Shown here: positions 1-7,562 of the stretch, one piece after another | Layout of the letters: each line of letters opens with the position of its first letter | How positions within the stretch are numbered: position 1 is the first letter of the stretch | Origin: Spirochaeta sp. UBA2779 | Lineage (GTDB): Bacteria > Spirochaetota > Spirochaetia > DSM-2461 | Assembly: GCA_002352375.1 (NCBI GenBank) | Contig: DEIH01000241.1 | Coordinates: 1-16,394, forward strand | Length of the DNA: 16,394 bases | Direction of reading: 5' to 3' | The notes under the pieces: model-generated | Databases searched by the model: none | What the model was told of the DNA's origin: nothing | What the model saw: the letters and a program-made list of their open reading frames with translations, nothing else | Position numbers and translations under genes: made by a program

Positions 1-696
1 ATATGTTATTACTTTCCTTCTGTAGACTGGTTTATGTATCCGTACCTCCTTAATTGGCAGATCAGTTCTGAAACACATTTTTGATTTCATATGTCCCCGA
101 AAATAGTCATTGTTTATTTCAAAAAAAAGCCTCAGACCGATCGATCTGGCAATAATCAGTTTCAATGAATTAAACGGATAACGCAGCATAGTCGGGAAGT
201 AAAGTGATGCCGGTTTTTTGAAAAGTCTGATATCAGAAATATATGCTGGTGATTTTAATGTTTCTGGTACAGCTTCCATTACAGTAAACCGTATTGATTT
301 GAAATGTGTTCTGCCAAGAAATTGTTTCAACCGTTTTACAGGGTAGATTATTTCATCAATATCTATATGACAAAGCCAGCTGATTCCGGATTCCCGTGCA
401 AGTTCAAGAGCATAACTGGCATTGATCCTTTGACGGTATATAATAATTGAAGTATCCAGCTTTTCAAATTGCCCATTCTTTTGAAATGCCCAGTATTCAT
501 TGCTGCATGATATCGAGATAACCCGTTTGTCATCTTTATACAGTTTCAGTGATGGATCATTCGGGTCATCAAAAAACAGAAAGAGCTTATTGATACCATT
601 TTTGAGATAGTATTCAACAAACTCCCTTACCTGATACTCCGGTGCTTTGATTGTCGAAACAATCCCTATACTCGGTGATTCATTTTTTATTTTCAA
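1..696 (-). CDS. Glycosyltransferase with DIDE motif (GT92 / Glyco_tranf_2_4-like), 3'-truncated by window edge
   Basis: My reading of the minus strand gives an uninterrupted frame of 232 codons running off the left edge. No ATG lies near the 5' end. The frame opens after a TAA at 708-706, and the best start is TTG at 696-694, which overlaps the TGA of the upstream ATP-grasp gene (sequence TTGA). The N-terminus reads IGIVSTIKAPEYQVREFVEY, followed at about residue 40 by LFFDDPNDPS, and at about 107-116 by WLCHIDIDEI. This order (a GT-A-like first strand, a 'ydDpndps' segment, then a D-x-D-E metal/nucleotide-binding motif) is typical of GT92/DUF23 and the related bacterial Glyco_tranf_2_4 family. 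It probably adds a sugar to the lipid-linked glycan at the cytoplasmic face. The donor and linkage cannot be told from sequence. The C-terminus is missing only because of the window boundary. The start codon is the least certain part. Confidence 0.75.
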   Translation of the reverse strand, partial: MKIKNESPSIGIVSTIKAPEYQVREFVEYYLKNGINKLFLFFDDPNDPSLKLYKDDKRVISISCSNEYWAFQKNGQFEKLDTSIIIYRQRINASYALELARESGISWLCHIDIDEIIYPVKRLKQFLGRTHFKSIRFTVMEAVPETLKSPAYISDIRLFKKPASLYFPTMLRYPFNSLKLIIARSIGLRLFFEINNDYFRGHMKSKMCFRTDLPIKEVRIHKPVYRRKVITY

Positions 697-1559
697 AATA
701 TCTCTTTACCCTGGGGTAATTTCAAAAGATTACCCCATTCAATGTCCATATCAGGTGGATTAAATTCATTGACTCCATTTCCCGGGTGAAAAGTTATTTC
801 ACCGAAATAGACTTTACCACCGGGATTGAAAAGATCGATTCTGACGAAAGGGAAATCTTCAGACAGTACTCTGGAAATATCGAGCATTTCTTCCAGTTTA
901 ATTGGTGCCGGTATCGGGTCGGGATTGAGTTTGTGATGCCGGGTGAAGCTCTGAAGATTCCAGTCCGTGTCGTAGATACTTTCGGATAATTCACCGTTTC
1001 CTCTGCCGAAAATCACCAGAATATATGTCGGTTTCCCATTGAAACAGTAAATCTTGTAGTCCTTCAGCCCCCCTGGCTCCGATAGGAATCGTTCGGCAAC
1101 AATTCGCCGGGGGATATCACGATAATGCCATTCCTTGCTGAGTTTGTAGTAATCAGTGACCATCCACCTCTCCAGGCTTCCTCTGGCGCCATACTGATTC
1201 AGTTTCTTCTTATCGGGAACAATGATGTTCCATCCGCATCCGTGATTCACTCTGAGTACAAAAGAGTCGGGTAGGATGTCAAAATCAACACTTTGCGCAT
1301 CGGTATAAACACCATAAAGTTCATTTAATATGGCAGCCCCTACTTTCTTTTCAACATAGTCGCGTACCCGGTACTTATCCGCACAGATGCTCTGTATAGT
1401 TTTCCGATAGTTCAGTTTGAGCCATTGTTCCTTCTCATTGAATCCGACGGGGTTATGCCAGTTGATGAACTTGTGAAACCGTTCATAATAATAGAGGCTG
1501 TAAACCAGTTTATCCGGTGCAATTGATGCAAGCTTGCGAAACAATTTAGATCTTTTCAT
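693..1559 (-). CDS. TupA-like ATP-grasp protein
   Basis: This 288-residue protein matches the TupA-like ATP-grasp family (Pfam ATPgrasp_TupA), often mis-annotated as glycosyltransferase. Visible landmarks in order are CADKYRVRDYV (about 59-69), FVLRVNHGCGWNI (about 100-112, the nucleotide-binding strand region), KDYKIYCFNG (about 166-175), FPFVRIDLF (about 236-244), and FGEITFHPGNG (about 252-262, with the acidic residue E254 expected to bind Mg-ATP). ATP-grasp enzymes form amide bonds through an acyl-phosphate. The name-giving TupA belongs to teichuronopeptide synthesis in alkaliphilic Bacillus, where poly-acidic amino acids are linked to polyglucuronate. The gene overlaps the upstream racemase by 14 bases and the downstream glycosyltransferase by 4, so it is translationally coupled to both. 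I infer that it links an amino acid to a sugar carboxylate or amine in this cluster's glycan. The substrate is not shown by sequence. Confidence 0.85.
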   Translation of the reverse strand: MKRSKLFRKLASIAPDKLVYSLYYYERFHKFINWHNPVGFNEKEQWLKLNYRKTIQSICADKYRVRDYVEKKVGAAILNELYGVYTDAQSVDFDILPDSFVLRVNHGCGWNIIVPDKKKLNQYGARGSLERWMVTDYYKLSKEWHYRDIPRRIVAERFLSEPGGLKDYKIYCFNGKPTYILVIFGRGNGELSESIYDTDWNLQSFTRHHKLNPDPIPAPIKLEEMLDISRVLSEDFPFVRIDLFNPGGKVYFGEITFHPGNGVNEFNPPDMDIEWGNLLKLPQGKEIF

Positions 1560-2277
1560 ATTCCTCGATGATTATTTCGGCAAAATACCGGTTGGCATCC
1601 AGTATCGGAATATCCCGATACAGTGGTTCTTTGAGCAGCAGGGGATACTCGGTACATCCGAGTATAATGGCATCGGCACCCTGATCAATGTAATAATCCA
1701 TAACGTGCTGAGCATTTTCTAAAGCTTCCGTTGTTGTCGGATTCATGTAGGCTTTAACACCGTAGTTTTCACTCCAGATAACTTCGTGCATCAGATTCAC
1801 GTAGTCCTCTGGAAGTTTTATGATTTCAATATACTTGTTACTGAATGGATCTCTGTAGGCGTCGGCATGATAGGTTCCGGCTATGGACATGACTCCGATT
1901 CGACGATATGAGGTATCATTCAGAATTTTTGTAGCAAGAAGCTCAATCAGGTGAAGTAATTTTACCGGGTATTCTTTTTCTTTTACCTGCCTGATAAGTT
2001 CATTAAAAATGGGTTTTGAATGTGCGGCATTACACGCAACCGCAACAAGACTGATTCCCAGGGGGATGAGTTTTCCGATGATGCCTGCAATATCATCTGC
2101 CGGATTGTCCTTTGATAATCCCAGAAGATAATCGTTGCGGCTGTGAACGGCATTCGCATCGGAATACAGAATAACAGGAGCCCGTCCGCTATCCTGTTTC
2201 CCGTTATCCGAATAAAGGATTTTTTCTGTAAGGTCTAAACCTGCAGCAGGGCCGATGCCCCCGACTATTCCAATCAT
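1546..2277 (-). CDS. Aspartate/glutamate racemase family protein
   Basis: This 243-residue protein belongs to the cofactor-independent Asp/Glu/hydantoin racemase superfamily. Both catalytic cysteines are present in their usual settings: C82 in VACNAAH (normally CNTAH) and C208 in LGCTEYPLL. The N-terminus GIVGGIGPAAGLDL and the mid segment GVMSIAGTY (about 128-136) also fit. The reaction would be interconversion of an L- and D-amino acid, most likely aspartate or glutamate, in the cytoplasm. The GPxAGLDL N-terminus is closer to aspartate-racemase-like members than to MurI, so I do not call it the peptidoglycan glutamate racemase. A GAGGG ribosome-binding site overlaps the TGA of the preceding Wzi-like gene, and the 3' end overlaps the ATP-grasp gene by 14 bases. 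The setting suggests a supply of D-acidic amino acid for glycan decoration. Substrate choice is unresolved. Confidence 0.88.
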   Translation of the reverse strand: MIGIVGGIGPAAGLDLTEKILYSDNGKQDSGRAPVILYSDANAVHSRNDYLLGLSKDNPADDIAGIIGKLIPLGISLVAVACNAAHSKPIFNELIRQVKEKEYPVKLLHLIELLATKILNDTSYRRIGVMSIAGTYHADAYRDPFSNKYIEIIKLPEDYVNLMHEVIWSENYGVKAYMNPTTTEALENAQHVMDYYIDQGADAIILGCTEYPLLLKEPLYRDIPILDANRYFAEIIIEEYEKI

Positions 2278-2289
2278 TATCGTTTACCC

Positions 2290-4095
2290 TCAAGGATACA
2301 GACTGAAAAAAATGGTTATAATATTTTTCAGACTTGATTGATATTCTGCATCTTCATAGATACTGAAATCACCGGTAACGGAATAATTGGTGTAATATGA
2401 CCATACCAAATCGTAATTAATCCCGAGGCTGAAAGGTACTTTTCCCATATCCCCGAACCAGGATGTACCCAGGCCGAATACATGCTGCCATTCATACGCA
2501 CCGTCCCTGAGGAAATCCTTTCGATACAGAGGATCGTCCTTCCAACTTGAATTAGTATCATAATACTCATAATAATCGATGTAATCGTAATAGCTGCTGC
2601 CGTCCACCCGGGCTGTGCCGTATATAGAACCATGGCGTATCATTCGGTACTTGAATGTTGCTGTCAGCTGGCTGATAGGCATGGTGGTAATCTCCAGACG
2701 CAGTTCATCGGAGTTCGGCGGCTGGTAGAAACCGAGGGCTTCACCGTTGTTCAGGTAGTAGGTCTGCATAACAAAGGAATCGCTGTAGGAAGGAGAATTA
2801 ACTGGAGGATGCGTATAGGTATAAGGTTCGATTTTGGTGTACTGAAGGTTGATTTTACCCAGACTGAACAGGGGAATGGAAATGCTAGTTCCAAGCTGAT
2901 AGGCGTACATGTTACGGTCCTGGCTGAAAAAGTTGTCCGAAAGCAGATCCATCTCATCAATATATAAACTCAGCCAGGCCTGCCCGTATTTCGGAGCCAG
3001 AAATGCCACCGTTCCGCCTATCATCATGTTGTCAAAGTCTCCAACAACCTCCTGGCCGAAGAATTTGGACTGCAGAGGGTATATGTAGTCCAGTTCATGT
3101 CTCTTGGCCCAGATAACTGCATCGAAGATGTTGAAATAGAACCTTTCGGTGGGCATGAATTCAAACTGGATGATGGAAAAGGAATTCTGTTCTACAGCCG
3201 CTGCTTCCTTGGGTCTGCTGTAAAGTGGAGGTGCATCTTCCGGATTTACAACGCTGCCGGGTACCGGATAAGAACCGTACTCGTTCCAGGTACCGATTCC
3301 ATAATCCAGAGAACCGGTAAGGGCGGAAAAGGCAAACCAGTCCCAGGGGTTGAATGTCAGTTCAAAAGCTGTGAAGGGTCTGGCTTCGCTGGCGAAATAC
3401 AGATTTCCGGATCCGAAGGTACCCCAGTCATGCCGCATGCGTCCGAAACGGGCCCAGAAACGGTCGTCCCAGACAGACATTCCGATCTCACTTAGAATCT
3501 CCAGCCCACCTGAGAGTTCAGAGGGGAATCCGTAGGGGGCCCAACCCACCAGATGGTAAGGGGCCCCGTCCCATTTTTTGGTGTATGTATAGGGTTCATA
3601 ACTGTCGAAGTCCATTGATATTAGACCGGCATTCACATTGAAATTGTAGGATATCGGTCCGGGGATATCTCCCTCCAGATAGAAATTGAACAGGGACAGC
3701 ATACTGAAGGCGATATCATCTGAAAATGCAGTTCTGACTTCATTGTCCCATCCGATACCGATTCTTGCTGGAAAAAGATCGCTGTTAATGTTCACGGCAC
3801 CCTGTTCCATTAAGCTTTTATCAATGGAATGGTCGGTTTTATCTATCAGGAAGGCCAAGTATTCCTTTTCAACGGAACTGAGGGTTGTACTGCGTTTCTG
3901 AATCTGCTCCAGTGTGGAAAGCACCTTGCTCCGGGGCCAGGGACGGACCATGACATCCCTGGGAATGACACCCTGAATTATCATCGTATCAATAAATTCG
4001 TATACAGGGTCGTCAACCGGAACTGCAGTGTAGGTCTGACTGAAGGCGTTAGTAATAAGCGTTAGAAATAAAATGGCTGATAATAACTTTCTCAT
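2290..4095 (-). CDS. Wzi-like capsule-assembly outer-membrane beta-barrel protein
   Basis: From the chosen start the protein has 601 residues. It opens with a clear signal peptide (MRKLLSAILFLTLITNAFS, cleavage probably before QTYTAVP). The mature start VPVDDPVYEFIDTMIIQGVI, a following predicted-helical segment up to about residue 110, and then a long region of alternating aromatic and polar strands match the Wzi / capsule-assembly family. Wzi is an outer-membrane lectin-like barrel that anchors or organises surface polysaccharide. The C-terminus (TIFFSLYP) is aromatic-rich but ends in proline rather than the usual phenylalanine. An in-frame ATG 17 codons upstream (4146) is rejected: ATG 4095 has a strong AAGGAG seven bases upstream and puts the signal peptide at the N-terminus. 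The gene follows the DUF6675-like gene by 4 bases. Family membership is fairly sure; the exact ligand is unknown. Confidence 0.8.
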   Translation of the reverse strand: MRKLLSAILFLTLITNAFSQTYTAVPVDDPVYEFIDTMIIQGVIPRDVMVRPWPRSKVLSTLEQIQKRSTTLSSVEKEYLAFLIDKTDHSIDKSLMEQGAVNINSDLFPARIGIGWDNEVRTAFSDDIAFSMLSLFNFYLEGDIPGPISYNFNVNAGLISMDFDSYEPYTYTKKWDGAPYHLVGWAPYGFPSELSGGLEILSEIGMSVWDDRFWARFGRMRHDWGTFGSGNLYFASEARPFTAFELTFNPWDWFAFSALTGSLDYGIGTWNEYGSYPVPGSVVNPEDAPPLYSRPKEAAAVEQNSFSIIQFEFMPTERFYFNIFDAVIWAKRHELDYIYPLQSKFFGQEVVGDFDNMMIGGTVAFLAPKYGQAWLSLYIDEMDLLSDNFFSQDRNMYAYQLGTSISIPLFSLGKINLQYTKIEPYTYTHPPVNSPSYSDSFVMQTYYLNNGEALGFYQPPNSDELRLEITTMPISQLTATFKYRMIRHGSIYGTARVDGSSYYDYIDYYEYYDTNSSWKDDPLYRKDFLRDGAYEWQHVFGLGTSWFGDMGKVPFSLGINYDLVWSYYTNYSVTGDFSIYEDAEYQSSLKNIITIFFSLYP

Positions 4096-4099
4096 GTTG

Positions 4100-4849
4100 T
4101 TACTCCTTGCCGAAGGCCCTGTCGGCGAACCAGGCTTCCAGGGCACTGATCCGGTGATTAAAAGATCCTGCGATACCGCCCTGGGTCCAACCTATGGAAG
4201 GGAACTCCTTGAGAGCTACGGCACAGTACATAGTCGTTTCATCCTCGCCCGGAATAATCACCATTTGCAACAGTATACCTTCTTTATCTGCAGTCTTTTT
4301 TGTGAACGCTTTAAGATCCGTCAGGTTGATTGTTTTGAAAAGGATGGAATCAGAAGTAATTTCAAGATTCACCTGGTACCAATTGGACCCGAAGGATGTA
4401 TCCCTCTGAAATTGAATAAACTCAGCTGAACTTGTGCTCTCTGATAATGTAAGAGAGGGGAGGGCGATTCGGTTTCCTTTCTCTTCAACACGGTAGCTCT
4501 TTTTGATATAGGGATGCATGCGTCCTCTTGCTCCCGACCAGTATTCGATCCCTTCAAGAGTTTCAATATCGAGTAGCAATGAAGATAGAGTCTGTAATGA
4601 TATCATCTCCGGTGGAAGTACCGGGAGCTTGAATACAAACTCAACCAGAAAATCTGTATCATGATTGATAATATTATTGCGAACTGTCTCCGTAAGGGAA
4701 AACTCCGGTAAGAGCTGTATGTCTCCTTCACTGTATGTCCGGTGTTTATCCGTCAGATGAGTGCCTTCTTTGCGTTCGATACCGTTATCGGCAAAGATTA
4801 AAGTAGAAAAAATAATAAAAAGTACTGTAAAGTTGATTATTTTCATCAT
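4100..4849 (-). CDS. Secreted envelope protein, possibly DUF6675 family
   Basis: This is a protein of 249 residues from the chosen start, with a signal peptide (MMKIINFTVLFIIFSTLIFA, then DNGIER). The remainder is a mixed alpha/beta soluble domain without transmembrane segments. Notable stretches are TDFLVEFVFKLP, GIEYWSGARGRMHPYIKKSY, and a C-terminal half containing MYCAVALKEFPSIGW. I recall similar proteins as DUF6675, reported mostly from spirochaetes, but cannot confirm this without a search. No catalytic motif is visible and the function is unknown. An ATG at 4864 lies in frame, but ATG 4849 has GAGGAA five bases upstream and gives a clean signal peptide, so it is preferred. The gene starts one base after the Gnu-like gene ends and lies four bases before the Wzi-like gene, which suggests a periplasmic or outer-membrane partner of the barrel. 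Confidence 0.7.
   Translation of the reverse strand: MMKIINFTVLFIIFSTLIFADNGIERKEGTHLTDKHRTYSEGDIQLLPEFSLTETVRNNIINHDTDFLVEFVFKLPVLPPEMISLQTLSSLLLDIETLEGIEYWSGARGRMHPYIKKSYRVEEKGNRIALPSLTLSESTSSAEFIQFQRDTSFGSNWYQVNLEITSDSILFKTINLTDLKAFTKKTADKEGILLQMVIIPGEDETTMYCAVALKEFPSIGWTQGGIAGSFNHRISALEAWFADRAFGKE
4103..4108 (-). promoter_or_regulatory. Ribosome-binding site fixing the start of the Wzi-like gene
   Basis: AAGGAG on the minus strand, seven bases before ATG 4095-4093 and immediately before the TAA (4102-4100) of the upstream gene. It decides for the shorter signal-peptide start over the in-frame ATG at 4146. Confidence 0.75.
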
Positions 4850-4850
4850 G

Positions 4851-5831
4851 TTATTCCTCAGCATTTTTTTCGTCCCGGTTCATAAATTCGTATTTGAGAA
4901 CCTTGTCCAGAGATTCCTGCAGATTGAAGGGTGGGGTAAATCCGGTTTCTTTAATTCGATCTGCCGAGAAACTTGAATCGCTCAGGAATTTCCGGATGCG
5001 TATACGGCTGATGGAGAATTTTTTCCGGGAGAGCTTTGCCGTAACATCAAATACAATGCCACCCAGTATACCCACAATGGCGGGAATACGGATTCCTGTA
5101 CCCTTGCCCAGGCCCAGTTTCATCCGAACCGAAGATACAAGCTCATTCATATCAGGTATTGGAGTATCAACATAATTCCAGGTTCCTTCAAGTTCTGCAC
5201 TGTTGATGGTTTGGATGAGGAATGCAGCCACATTACCGACATAAGCCATGGCTTTATGATTCTTTCCCGAACCGACAAAGAGGAACTTCCTGCCGGCTAT
5301 CTGCCGGAACAGGTTATACACGTTACCCCGGTTCCCTTCTCCGAACACAACCGTAGGCCGGATAATCGCCAGATGCCTCTCTGGATGGTTTTCAGCCCAG
5401 CTCCGATATACTTTCTCGGCTTCCATTTTCGTACGCCCGTATTCGTTGAAAGGGTTCAGTTCTCCCTCTTCATCAGTATATGGCGGTGCAAACCCGTAGA
5501 CTGCGACAGAACTGGTAAAGATGATGTGATTGATTTCAAGATATTCAGCGATTTTGCAGATATTGACTGCTCCCTTCACATTCACATCCTGGTAGAGGCT
5601 TACCGGGGAAACATCGTCTCTATGCTCCGCAGCCAGGTTCACGATAGTATCAGCACCTTGAAGGCAGGTTTTAAGAGTCTCAAGGTTTCTGACATCGGAT
5701 ATGAGAGTTTTTTCCGGGAATACGTTACTCCGGATTTTATCGACGATAAAGAACTCAACCCCGTCTGATTTCAGATTTTCGGCCAGCCGGGTTCCTATGA
5801 ATCCCGATCCGCCGACAACAGCTATGTTCAT
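4851..5831 (-). CDS. gnu: Gnu-like epimerase (GlcNAc-PP-undecaprenol 4-epimerase type), extended SDR
   Basis: This 326-residue extended short-chain dehydrogenase has the NAD-binding GGSGFIG (7-13), a TSS triad segment (106-108), and catalytic Y131/K135 in YGRTK. Beyond the generic fold it carries stretches I recall from the E. coli O157 Gnu (Z3206) protein: LAAEHRDDVSPVSLY, RPTVVFGEGNRGNVYNL, MAYVGN, and a C-terminal hydrophobic segment GILGGIVFDV followed by a basic region. Gnu epimerises GlcNAc-PP-undecaprenol to GalNAc-PP-undecaprenol at the membrane, acting on the lipid-linked sugar rather than the nucleotide sugar. A WecA-type transferase is encoded in the same operon, which supplies exactly that substrate. 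The start is ATG 5831 with AAGG upstream, and the gap to the preceding GT2 gene is nine bases. A UDP-sugar epimerase or 4-ketoreductase is the alternative. Confidence 0.75.
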   Translation of the reverse strand: MNIAVVGGSGFIGTRLAENLKSDGVEFFIVDKIRSNVFPEKTLISDVRNLETLKTCLQGADTIVNLAAEHRDDVSPVSLYQDVNVKGAVNICKIAEYLEINHIIFTSSVAVYGFAPPYTDEEGELNPFNEYGRTKMEAEKVYRSWAENHPERHLAIIRPTVVFGEGNRGNVYNLFRQIAGRKFLFVGSGKNHKAMAYVGNVAAFLIQTINSAELEGTWNYVDTPIPDMNELVSSVRMKLGLGKGTGIRIPAIVGILGGIVFDVTAKLSRKKFSISRIRIRKFLSDSSFSADRIKETGFTPPFNLQESLDKVLKYEFMNRDEKNAEE

Positions 5832-5840
5832 TGCTATACC

Positions 5841-6599
5841 TTAACGTTTTCCAAAGATTTTGATAACTATATTCCAGAAAACATAATAAGCGGATAATAC
5901 ACGGCTGAAACCCAGAACGCTCCTGTAGAGATTCCAGTTATGCCTGATAAGCTCCAATTTATTTCCCGAGAGGCCCCCGGTCCGAACTCTGTAATGTGTC
6001 AGAACCGTCGGTATTCCCCGACCGGGGGGGCCGCTTTCCAGCAGATTGAGCCATAAACCGTAATCCTGCCGCTTACGGATAACAGGAAAGTACCTTTCGC
6101 CGTAATATTGAGTATCGTAGACGGCTGTTGAGCATCCTACATAATTGGTTTTCAGCTGCCTTCGATAGCTGAGAGTCTCCCGGCAAGTCACAACCTGTTT
6201 TGAAAGAACTCCCTCTTCATTCATTTTCCTGTAATCGGTAAAAGTAAAACTGATATGGTGGTTTTTCATTACGGAAAGCTGTATCTCCAGCTTGTCCGGG
6301 AGCCACAAATCATCCGAGTCGAGAAATGCGATATACCTCCCTCGGGATTCTTCTATACCCCGGTTTCGGCAGATTCCGGCTCCTGAGTTCTCAGATAATC
6401 TTATCAGGCGGATTCTGGAATCGGTACGGCAGTACGCTTCGGCAATTTCAGGTCCTTCATCTGTGGAGCAATCATCAACAATAAGGTATTCCCAATCCCG
6501 AAATGTCTGGGAAACGACTGAACGAATGGCATCATCAATATACTGAGCTGAATTGTAAAGAGGGGTGACAACAGTCAACATGGGTGTATCAGACTTCAT
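5841..6599 (-). CDS. Family 2 glycosyltransferase
   Basis: This 252-residue cytoplasmic GT-A fold enzyme begins with the family hallmark TVVTPLYNSAQYIDDAI. It continues with VDDCSTD (41-47), the NSGAGICRNRG segment (about 71-81), the D-x-D metal motif in FLDSDDLW (about 92-99), and RKRQDYGLW (about 175-183), where the QDY/EDY acid is the likely catalytic base. Length and layout fit TuaG-like or O-antigen GT2 enzymes. The last 20-25 residues (VLSAYYVFWNIVIKIFGKR) are hydrophobic then basic and may tether the protein to the membrane. The start ATG 6599 has AGGGG upstream and lies inside the 3' end of the UDP-glucuronate epimerase gene (11-base overlap). It would extend the lipid-linked glycan; donor and acceptor are unknown. 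Confidence 0.9.
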   Translation of the reverse strand: MKSDTPMLTVVTPLYNSAQYIDDAIRSVVSQTFRDWEYLIVDDCSTDEGPEIAEAYCRTDSRIRLIRLSENSGAGICRNRGIEESRGRYIAFLDSDDLWLPDKLEIQLSVMKNHHISFTFTDYRKMNEEGVLSKQVVTCRETLSYRRQLKTNYVGCSTAVYDTQYYGERYFPVIRKRQDYGLWLNLLESGPPGRGIPTVLTHYRVRTGGLSGNKLELIRHNWNLYRSVLGFSRVLSAYYVFWNIVIKIFGKR

Positions 6600-7560
6600 G
6601 ATATCCCCTGTACCATTCGATGAATTCTCTGATCCCGTCCTTCAGATCCATTACGGGTTCATAACCGTAGTCCCGTCTGATGGCTGAAACATCGGCCCAT
6701 GTGGAATTGACATCTCCGGGCTGCATGGGAACCAGGATTTTCTCGGCTTTCATACCTAATGCATCTTCTATTGTGGATATGAATTCCATCAGGCGGACAG
6801 GATTTCCCCGACCGATATTGTAGACAGCAGATCTGCCCTCCTGTCTGTTTCCCGGACCCTGTTCGACAATTTTTTTTATTCCTGAAACAATATCTGAAAC
6901 ATGAGTGAAATCCCTTTCCAGATTCCCGTTATTGAACACCTGAATCGGACGCTGTTTCCTGATGGCCTCTGCGAATGAATAGTAGGCCATATCCGGGCGG
7001 CCCCAGCTTCCGTAAACCGTGAAGAATCTCAGTCCGGTGACATTCAGTGAATAGAGTCTGGAATACACATCCGCCATCATTTCGTTGGTGACTTTTGTTA
7101 CTGCGTAGAGGCTTTCTACATTGTGGAAGGGTGAATCCTCCCTGAAGGGTACCTCGGACTCATTTCCATAAATGCTGGAGGACGAAGCGTATATAAAATG
7201 TTCGATTCCCTTCTGTCGCACAGCCTCAATAATATTCGTGAATCCGTCAATATTGCTGCTGATGTACTGCCGTGGATTCTCAATGCTGTAACGGACTCCA
7301 GCCTGGGCTGCAAGATGTACCACAATATTGATTGAATTCCTGAAAACATCTTTAATTTTTTCATTATCACAGATATCAATATCAGCCACTCTGATACCGT
7401 ATTTTTCTTCAAGAATGCTGCAGCGTGCTCTCTTCAGAGCCGGATTGTAGTAGGAATTGAAGTTATCAATAGCGATGATTTCCTCGCTTGTACCGGACTC
7501 CATAAGAGCATGAATCAGGTGATAGCCGATAAAACCGGCAGCTCCGGTAATCAGAATCAT
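6589..7560 (-). CDS. UDP-glucuronate 4-epimerase
   Basis: This 323-residue extended SDR has GAAGFIG (6-12), the ASSSS segment (125-129) and catalytic Y152/K156 in YAVTK. The longer signatures are specific for the UDP-glucuronate 4-epimerase (CapI/LpsL/GAE) group: HLAAQAGVRYSIENPRQYI, LRFFTVYGSWGRPDMAYYSF, RDFTHVSDIV, and PMQPGDVNSTWAD. The reaction is UDP-GlcA to UDP-GalA in the cytoplasm, which implies the glycan contains galacturonic acid. The UDP-glucose dehydrogenase that makes UDP-GlcA is not in this window. The gene starts two bases after the ABC gene ends and overlaps the GT2 gene by 11 bases. A related UDP-GlcNAc or UDP-Glc 4-epimerase is a less likely reading. Confidence 0.9.
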   Translation of the reverse strand: MILITGAAGFIGYHLIHALMESGTSEEIIAIDNFNSYYNPALKRARCSILEEKYGIRVADIDICDNEKIKDVFRNSINIVVHLAAQAGVRYSIENPRQYISSNIDGFTNIIEAVRQKGIEHFIYASSSSIYGNESEVPFREDSPFHNVESLYAVTKVTNEMMADVYSRLYSLNVTGLRFFTVYGSWGRPDMAYYSFAEAIRKQRPIQVFNNGNLERDFTHVSDIVSGIKKIVEQGPGNRQEGRSAVYNIGRGNPVRLMEFISTIEDALGMKAEKILVPMQPGDVNSTWADVSAIRRDYGYEPVMDLKDGIREFIEWYRGYHEV

Positions 7561-7562
7561 TC

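Noticed and set aside
3097..3495. Plus-strand open frame opposite the Wzi-like gene
   Set aside because: It is antisense to a signal-peptide-bearing barrel gene; no independent support.
4096..4146. Longer N-terminus for the Wzi-like protein starting at 4146
   Set aside because: The extra 17 residues precede a perfect signal peptide, lie within the upstream gene, and lack the strong ribosome-binding site seen at 4103-4108.
5211..5768. Plus-strand open frame (185 codons) opposite the Gnu-like gene
   Set aside because: It is a shadow of a conserved SDR gene; the translation shows no domain or signal.
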